Shown piece by piece: positions 58,872 through 64,000 of a DNA stretch of 64,000 nucleotides; positions within the stretch are counted from its first letter, which is position 1, and the number at the start of each line of letters is the position of its first letter. A program made the position numbers and the translations under genes. The notes under the pieces are model-generated. The model searched no databases. It was not told where the DNA came from and saw nothing but the letters and a program-made list of their open reading frames with translations. This DNA comes from Lucifuga dentata (Eukaryota > Chordata > Actinopteri > Ophidiiformes > Bythitidae): NCBI GenBank assembly GCA_014773175.1, contig VXCM01000447.1, positions 62,001 through 126,000 of the forward strand, read 5' to 3'.

Positions 58872-59426
58872 CTAGCCCATGTTGGAGCGAAGGAAAATGA
58901 GTTTGTTCATCTCCTCAGCAGTCACCTGCTGCCTCCTCTTCATAGCCAGACTCTGCTCGCACACAGTGACACACTCACTGCGAATGCCCACAGCCGGCAC
59001 TGCAAGGAGCCACAGTGCGAGGCGAGCTAACCGAGGGAACTTCTCACCCACCACTGAGCTCCAGTACTGGAAGAGATCGGGTGCGCCTTGGAGAAGTGGC
59101 TCAGCCAGGTACTGAAAAATCTCTTGTCTAATTTGGCTCTGAATCTCATTATTACTCGACACTGTACAGGATGAAGACGTAGCCCCCCTGGAGGTTCCAC
59201 CATTGCTTCCACCTCCCTCTACACGGCTCCTTTTAGGTGTTGACGGACCATCGGTATCCCGTTCTTCACTAGTCGATCCACCACCAGCAGCAGCCATACC
59301 TCCATCCTTGGTTTCAGCTGCCATTTCGCATGCACGAGAGATGATGTCCTCATGCTGGTAGGCTGGCACTGAACGCAGCTTCAGCTGTGGGTCCAGAACC
59401 ATGGCTACTTGGTGAGCTCGCTCAAC
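58872..59426 (-). CDS. znf618: znf618 terminal exon: hAT-type C-terminal dimerisation domain
   Basis: 184 codons plus TAG. It starts in phase 0 after TCTCTCTTTAG with VERAHQVAMVLDPQLKLRSV, the hAT 'LDPRxK' region. A low-complexity Gly/Ser/Thr-rich insert with a basic PKRSR stretch (possible nuclear signal) follows. Then come IFQYLAEPLLQGAPDLFQYW, LARLALWLLAVPAVG, IRSECV and KRRQQVTAEEMNKLIFLRSN. The last part aligns with the hAT C-terminal motif (P-x-x-W-W...A-x-x-L-L-A-x-P-A...S-E-x-x...K-R-x-x-L). Confidence 0.95.
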   Translation of the reverse strand, partial: VERAHQVAMVLDPQLKLRSVPAYQHEDIISRACEMAAETKDGGMAAAGGGSTSEERDTDGPSTPKRSRVEGGGSNGGTSRGATSSSCTVSSNNEIQSQIRQEIFQYLAEPLLQGAPDLFQYWSSVVGEKFPRLARLALWLLAVPAVGIRSECVTVCEQSLAMKRRQQVTAEEMNKLIFLRSNMG

Positions 59427-62400
59427 CTAAAGAGAGAAAAAACATTTCCCTGGTTATTCCATTTCAGCTGTCATTTAAGAAACCCAAACATAAACAATTC
59501 TTTTACTGTTATTCTAAGATTAGAGAGTACATGACTAAAATGACAGAATACCACTTTGATACCTTGAAGTTTTCCTTGAGTGCTTCCAGGAAGTAGTGGC
59601 AGAGTTTGCTAGCTGTGCCAGTTCCAGCCTCACCGGCTTTAGAAGTGAAAAACTTCTCCAAGCGTAGGTAGACGGGCAGAACCTGTTGTAAGGTTGGTCT
59701 TCTCTGGCTGCTCAGCTCCAGAGCTGCCAGACGCAGAGGTGCCAGCAGACAAGCCAGCGTCCCCAGCAGGTGCTTGTTAAGACCTTGGAGGAGAGGAGCA
59801 GTAGCTTTGCTGCGTCCGTAGGCCTCACAAATCTGTTCAAAGTGAGCATGGACCTGCAGCAGGGCTTCAGCCATACGATCCCAACAAGGAGGTGTGGGAC
59901 ACTTTGCAGGACTGCTCTGTGTACTTTCCTCTGTTGTGCTTGATGATGTATTGGTCGATGAGTCTTCACGGAGGGACAGGGTGGTGGAGGAGGAGATGTC
60001 TCGGCATGTAGCCAGGAGCTCGGCCAACTCATGGAGACCCCGCGCCTGAAGGCTGCGCTTCCCAAGTACAGCCTGGACGACCGCACCGAGTGAACACCCT
60101 GCACACCGCAAGCATATTCTGCCCCGCCCGCCACCTCCCAGTGGTGAGCCTGCTGCCCATACCCTGGGCTCTGAAACGTACACGGTGCGAATGTCTGACA
60201 TCACAAACTCTGACAGCACATTCTGCACCCAGTGGTGAACCTGATCGGGTCCTTCCCTTAGCTCAGCTTCCCTGACGCCCAGCACGTAGCGCTTCAGTCT
60301 CGACCCCTCCACTTGGTAGGCTGTCAGAACATAACAGGCATCTGGGCCCGATGTCTGGGAGTGGCAGGTGACAGCGATGCCGAGCGAAGCGTTGGAGCCG
60401 AGGGCACACGTGACCTTGACCTTAACCTGGTTGTACATGCGAGGCAGTTGGCGAAGTGCCAAGGCACTCATGTTGCCGAGGGCATCACGGGTGGAATAGG
60501 CACCATGACGAGCACCTGTATCTACCAGGGTCTGTGCCAGTTTAAGGAAGTCTTTGCTGTTGAGCACATTGAGCATGCTCAGATCTGAGCACATCACCCG
60601 CAGGAGGCGCTCAGCCACCTGCTGCCGCTCCTTCTCAGGTAGTCCGTTATTCTCTGTTGGCATATGATAGATAGGAAGGCAGAGCAAAAGATAATAAAGG
60701 CAATTACTGTCAATGTTTAATTTGATATGCTGGCAGAACAGACATGGTATTTTATAGTCTTAAAACAAAAAATTAAAAACAAACAATAAACCCAACTAGT
60801 TTTTCATTTTGCATTTTGGGTAAATCTGAATGTTAAATGCGTGGCTTATATTTACAAAAAATGAAAAAGTGACTGAAACTCCATTAACAACGTGTTAAGA
60901 ACCTGATAACAATGTAGTACAAAAACTGATCTGATTTCACAGCCAACAGCTCAAACGTGCAAAATCGCCGCTATGCTCCTTTAAATGATGCTAAGCCATG
61001 TAAAGTCAATTCCACAGCTTAGTACATTCTCTGACCCTTTCGTACTGATACTGCCTCTCCACACTGCCAGCCAGAAATTTTCAATATTCAAAATATCATT
61101 AAGAATTAGAAGTTAATTGGAGCTGCTGAAGCTGGAAACCAAGATAAACGTGTTGGTCAAGCTAATATTCAAAACCTGCAGCTACAACCTGAAGCTATAC
61201 ATATTTAAAATTTTGCTCAGATATTTCCAATTAAAATATTGGTTTCTGATGGCATAACACATGAAGAAACTTCTGCACACCCTAAGTTTCATTTATTTTA
61301 ATTGAATTAGCTTTATAGATATCCATTTTCACATTAAACACAAAAGACAACATTGTACATTTGTCAGAAAAAAAATTAATTTCATTTTAAAATCATTTGC
61401 TATCGTAGCAAATTGCACCGAAACACATTTTTCATAGCACTGTACATAACACAAAGGTCCGAAATGGATTCGGTCCTACTTACGGCTGAGACCATGATTT
61501 CTCTGGGTGTGACTTTGAGGCTGGACGTGTAGTTGAACTGAGGAGTGTGCCTGAGCTGGGGAACCTCTCCATGGCGGCTCCTGAGGACCAGGGGCTGAGG
61601 AGGTTTTTGGGGAGTCCCCTTTGGTGTGGTTCTCATTGTCCGCTGGGGAGATACAAAGATAGAAAATGAGGCAGAGGTGACAAATACTGTGTGATCTTGA
61701 TGAAGAAATGACGTGAAATGTTTCCAGCGGATGAAAATCAACTGAGCCTTATTACAATATCTACTACTTGCAACTATACATACAAATACATTTAACTCAT
61801 AAACAATAGTGTATAATAGTGTGTAATAGATCAACTAGCAGTGTATGACGATTGCACATACTGCCTCCACCTGAATAAACATGGTAAGAATTGTACTGGG
61901 TCAAATATTATCAACTTTCACTACAGCCACTGAGGGCATGTTTGCATTATGTAGGCCAGGGGTGTCAAACTCAGTCATGGGGGGGGGCCAAAATTAAAAA
62001 CTGGGTCCAAGTTGAGGGCCAAACAGGGTCAACTTTTATTGAAAGCAGACTTAAATTGGTCTTGTTTTCATCAGAGGTTATGACATGTTATTCACACATT
62101 AATATGAACTTCACTTTAACCACTGCTCCAAAAACATCTTGCAGAATTCAGAACAACCCAGAGGTATGGACAAAATAGACAAATGAGAGATCAAATTCAA
62201 AATAAATAACACATCAGCATCATTCTTTTTTTTTTTGTCTTCCTCTCTATCAGCAGTGTGTTTCACTGACTCATTTCCAATGAAAAAGTTTTATCACAGG
62301 CAATAAAAAATAGCCGGAAAACTATAATTTTTCAAGGGAAATTGAAACTCACTCTTTTTTCTCATTAACAACACCAACAAGCAAAATGACAATAATATTT

Positions 62401-64000
62401 TAAATGTGATCACGTCTTCTTATGTTATATTCTTTAATTAAGGCCACATCAGCTCTGCAAACGAGGCAAACAGGTTTATCCTACTGGCATTAACAGGTTC
62501 TCTCACTCCCACCTGTATTGAAAGCCCCCGTTTTAAGAGTCCACCTTTTGTTTGGCCATTTCTTCCACGGGCTAGCTTAAAGTTCATTAAAAGTGACTGG
62601 ATGGGCACGGAGGGGAAGGCAGGTGGTGCTTGCAGGTGTTGATTGACGCACCGGCTGTTGCAGTGCATTCTAGGATTTGTAGTATCCGTAATGTGCGTGC
62701 TATATACTGGTGGGCCAGTTATTATACAAATTAAGATATTATCTCGAGGGTCAGATATAATTGTACCACGGCCCACATCCGGCCTGCGAGCCTTGAGTTT
62801 GACATATGTGCTGTAGGCATTTCCCTGTAAGCTTAACATGCATCTGTAAGTGCTGGACTCACCAGCGTGGGACTGCATGTGCTCCAGCAGGTTGTTGTAG
62901 AACTGGAACTGGATGCCACAGGCACCACATGTGTAGGGTTCTAGAAAATCACAAAGCCCACAGGAGGTTGTGTATTAAAGTTTTTGAATGTAGGCCGATT
63001 TCCCCATGTGACAATGGCTCTTAATTGGATTACTTTATGCAGGTAAGTGTGGTAATATTTGCAAGCGTTATTTTGATTGGAACACTGTTCCATCAACTGT
63101 GTAAGTTGAGAAAATTACACACTTGCACAAATATTATGGGGATTGGTTAAATTTTAGCCAATTGTTGTGGTTGTAATACTGAATTCCTGAAAGGACTGAA
63201 CAATTTGTATAATCTCACAAAGCAAAGAAAAAACTTCCCACTTGAAATTATGAGCATGTTAACTAAGATCACAACTACAGGAATTATAGTAATGAAAGTC
63301 ATTCTGCATTATATTTCATTACTTAGTTTAGATTTCTTTAATATATGTTACTCTACATCTCTGTGTCTATGGGTTCTGAAAGTAAATGTTTTGATAAACC
63401 TGTCTGATTGCTTGTGTTGCAACAGCATGTCTAGCTGAGAGCTAAATTTGTCATAATTGACAGCTGAGATACAAACTGGAATTTTCCTTCAAATTGAAGG
63501 AGGTTTCGGTAGCAAAATATGGTATGTCCCATGTCCTAAACTCTCTTCTCTCAGTAATTATTCTGATATTCATTTTGTCATAGAATTCCATTTAAATTTT
63601 TTGCTTCACATGCTGACATTAAAATTTAGTGAAAGTGAAAATTTACTTTAGCTGATATTCTGACATTTGCTTAAAAAATAGTAAATTCTGAAGATAGAAA
63701 TATATATATATTTTTTAATATCAGCAAATTAATTGTACAATCTGACAGTGTGAGCCTGCCAATTTTCAGCTATCAATCATTATTGGTCCCAGACATTTAT
63801 TACCACTGTGCAGATGCAGAAAATGGCTGATGCTATGCAATTTTTAAAGTCTCACTGTGATTATTCAGATAAATGCAGCAAAATGCAGGAAAATGATGGA
63901 CGGTTATGTGTGTACCATTTTGAGCAGGTAGGTGGGGTTGGACTTACTCTGTGTTGTAGAGAAGGCGGTGGCCACCAGAGGGCTTGGAGTTCCTGTAGAA
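58872..64000 (-). CDS. znf618: znf618, zinc finger protein 618 (last five exons; 5' part beyond window)
   Basis: Nuclear C2H2 protein. The mammalian protein is reported to bind 5-hydroxymethylcytosine DNA with UHRF2. Exons 63948-64000 (partial), 62863-62940, 61484-61642, 59563-60653 and 58872-59426 join with consistent phases into about 640 residues ending in a stop. Order: short linker, one C2H2 finger, low-complexity linker, then a large C-terminal region built like a hAT transposase that ends in a hAT dimerisation domain. Key matches recalled from ZNF618: YTCGACGIQFQFYNNLLEHM, VKVKVTCALGSNASLGIAVT, LCHYFLEALKENFK, DLFQYW and WLLAVPAVG. N-terminal fingers should lie to the right. Confidence 0.92.
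59563..60653 (-). CDS. znf618: znf618 large penultimate exon
   Basis: 1091 bp, about 364 residues. The acceptor is CCAACAG|AG (the C of the previous exon completes CAG, glutamine), giving QNNGLPEKERQQVAERLLRV. It runs through the domesticated transposase-like core (MCSDLSMLNVLNSKDFLKLA; QLPRMYNQVKVKVTCALGSN; YVLTAYQVEGSRLKRYVLGV; VQNVLSEFVMSDIRTVYVSE). A variable Ser/Thr-rich insert (SSSTTLSLREDSSTNTSSST) follows. It ends LCHYFLEALKENFK at the donor AAG|GTATCA, phase 0. Splicing one codon later (after ACAGAG) would break the phase and was rejected. Confidence 0.94.
60654..61483. other. znf618 intron (830 bp)
   Basis: AT-rich. It contains a solo terminus of the TTAA MITE family at 60948-60984. 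Confidence 0.7.
60948..60984 (+). mobile_element. TTAA MITE family terminus only (copy F)
   Basis: AGCTCAAACGTGCAAAATCG followed by CTCCTTTAA matches the right-hand family end. No interior is recognisable beside it. Confidence 0.55.
61484..61642 (-). CDS. znf618: znf618 linker exon
   Basis: 159 bp between CTCCCCAG|CG and GCC|GTAAGT. Phase from the finger exon fixes the frame as ADNENHTKGDSPKTSSAPGP, QEPPWRGSPAQAHSSVQLHV, QPQSHTQRNHGLS. It keeps the family motif ADNEN just after the finger. A different, longer open frame through the same bases (MRTTPKG...) is a shadow: it matches neither neighbour in phase. Confidence 0.88.
61643..62862. other. znf618 intron (1.2 kb), mostly a hAT element
   Basis: About 70% of this intron is the non-autonomous hAT copy at 61957-62810. 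The remainder is short flanking intron sequence. Confidence 0.8.
61957..62810. mobile_element. non-autonomous hAT element with 8-bp target duplication
   Basis: It begins CAGGGGTGTCAAACTCAGTC and ends GGCCTGCGAGCCTTGAGTTTGACA.. (final GACATATGTG). This is the inverted-terminal pattern of a very common vertebrate hAT group ('CAGGGGTGTCAAACTCA...TTGAGTTTGACACCCCTG'). Flanks ATGTAGGC (61949-61956) and CTGTAGGC (62811-62818) are an 8-bp target duplication with one mismatch. It is 854 bp and encodes no recognisable transposase. Confidence 0.85.
62863..62940 (-). CDS. znf618: znf618 C2H2 zinc finger exon
   Basis: 78 bp encoding one finger: PYTCGACGIQFQFYNNLLEH, MQSHA, with ligands C-x2-C-x12-H-x3-H. 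It is nearly identical to the mammalian ZNF618 finger as recalled. Acceptor TTTTCTAG|AA, donor G|GTGAGT at 62862, phase 1 on both sides. A hAT-type insertion ends 44 bp into the downstream intron (target duplication 62811-62818). Confidence 0.93.
62941..63947. other. znf618 intron (1.0 kb)
   Basis: AT-rich, no recognised repeat or exon. Confidence 0.7.
63948..64000 (-). CDS. znf618: znf618 exon, partial at window edge
   Basis: The strong donor A|GTAAGTCC at 63947-63946 and the required phase 1 give GTPSPLVATAFSTTQ(K), continuous with KPYTCGAC in the finger exon. The window ends 53 nt into it. An AG at 63994-63993 could be its acceptor, making a 45-nt exon; otherwise it extends beyond 64000. 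Confidence 0.65.

Noticed and set aside
61490..61834. Minus-strand frame MRTTPKGTPQKPPQ... as the znf618 coding frame
   Set aside because: The finger exon ends in phase 1 and the large exon needs two bases from a split codon; only the ADNENHTKG frame satisfies both and matches ZNF618.

Overview
The window is vertebrate nuclear DNA, almost certainly from a ray-finned (teleost) fish. It has split genes with GT-AG introns of 0.1 to 9 kb, abundant CA, GATA and other microsatellites, and fossils of hAT, Tc1/mariner and non-LTR elements plus MITE-like families. Two protein-coding genes can be supported, both on the minus strand and both cut by the window edges.

(1) pappa (pappalysin-1, pregnancy-associated plasma protein A), about 1 to 40.3 kb. 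Nine consecutive coding exons run from the start codon at 40286 down to 2155. They encode about 988 residues: signal peptide, basic propeptide with furin-like sites, laminin-G-like domain, two Lin12/Notch repeats, the metzincin zinc site [11 protein letters not shown] with its Met-turn, and the start of the region after the protease. The rest (CCP/sushi modules, third LNR) must lie left of position 1. All splice junctions were placed base by base and their phases are consistent.

(2) znf618, about 54.9 to 64 kb. The last five exons are visible: a 3' sliver of one exon, a single C2H2 finger exon, a linker exon, a 1.09 kb exon and a terminal exon with a hAT-type C-terminal dimerisation domain. 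A long AT-rich 3' UTR probably follows. The N-terminal fingers lie right of the window. The znf618 stop and the pappa start are 18.6 kb apart with no recognisable gene between them. The two genes are not an operon or pathway: pappa is a secreted IGFBP protease, znf618 a nuclear zinc-finger protein of transposase ancestry.

The introns and the spacer are where the unusual material lies. There is a MITE-like family with about 80-bp terminal inverted repeats ending in TTAA (six copies or fragments). There is a decayed hAT transposase (3.15-4.08 kb) and a second hAT 5' end (18.3-18.9 kb). An 854-bp non-autonomous hAT element with a near-perfect 8-bp target duplication sits 44 bp from the znf618 finger exon. 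Further elements are a Tc1 deletion derivative that keeps only the last codons of its transposase, a Tc1 remnant beside a LINE reverse-transcriptase remnant (53.6-54.6 kb), and a fold-back element (23.57-24.02 kb). Several perfect or near-perfect hairpins stand out, including a 42-bp perfect palindrome at 1590.

The sequence is a draft scaffold. There are sixteen single-N joins, and the non-homopolymer ones are flanked by the same sequence on both sides (exactly 64-66 bp where measured). One of these doubles part of pappa exon 8. No CRISPR, rRNA, canonical tRNA gene, virus or novel defence-type system was found.
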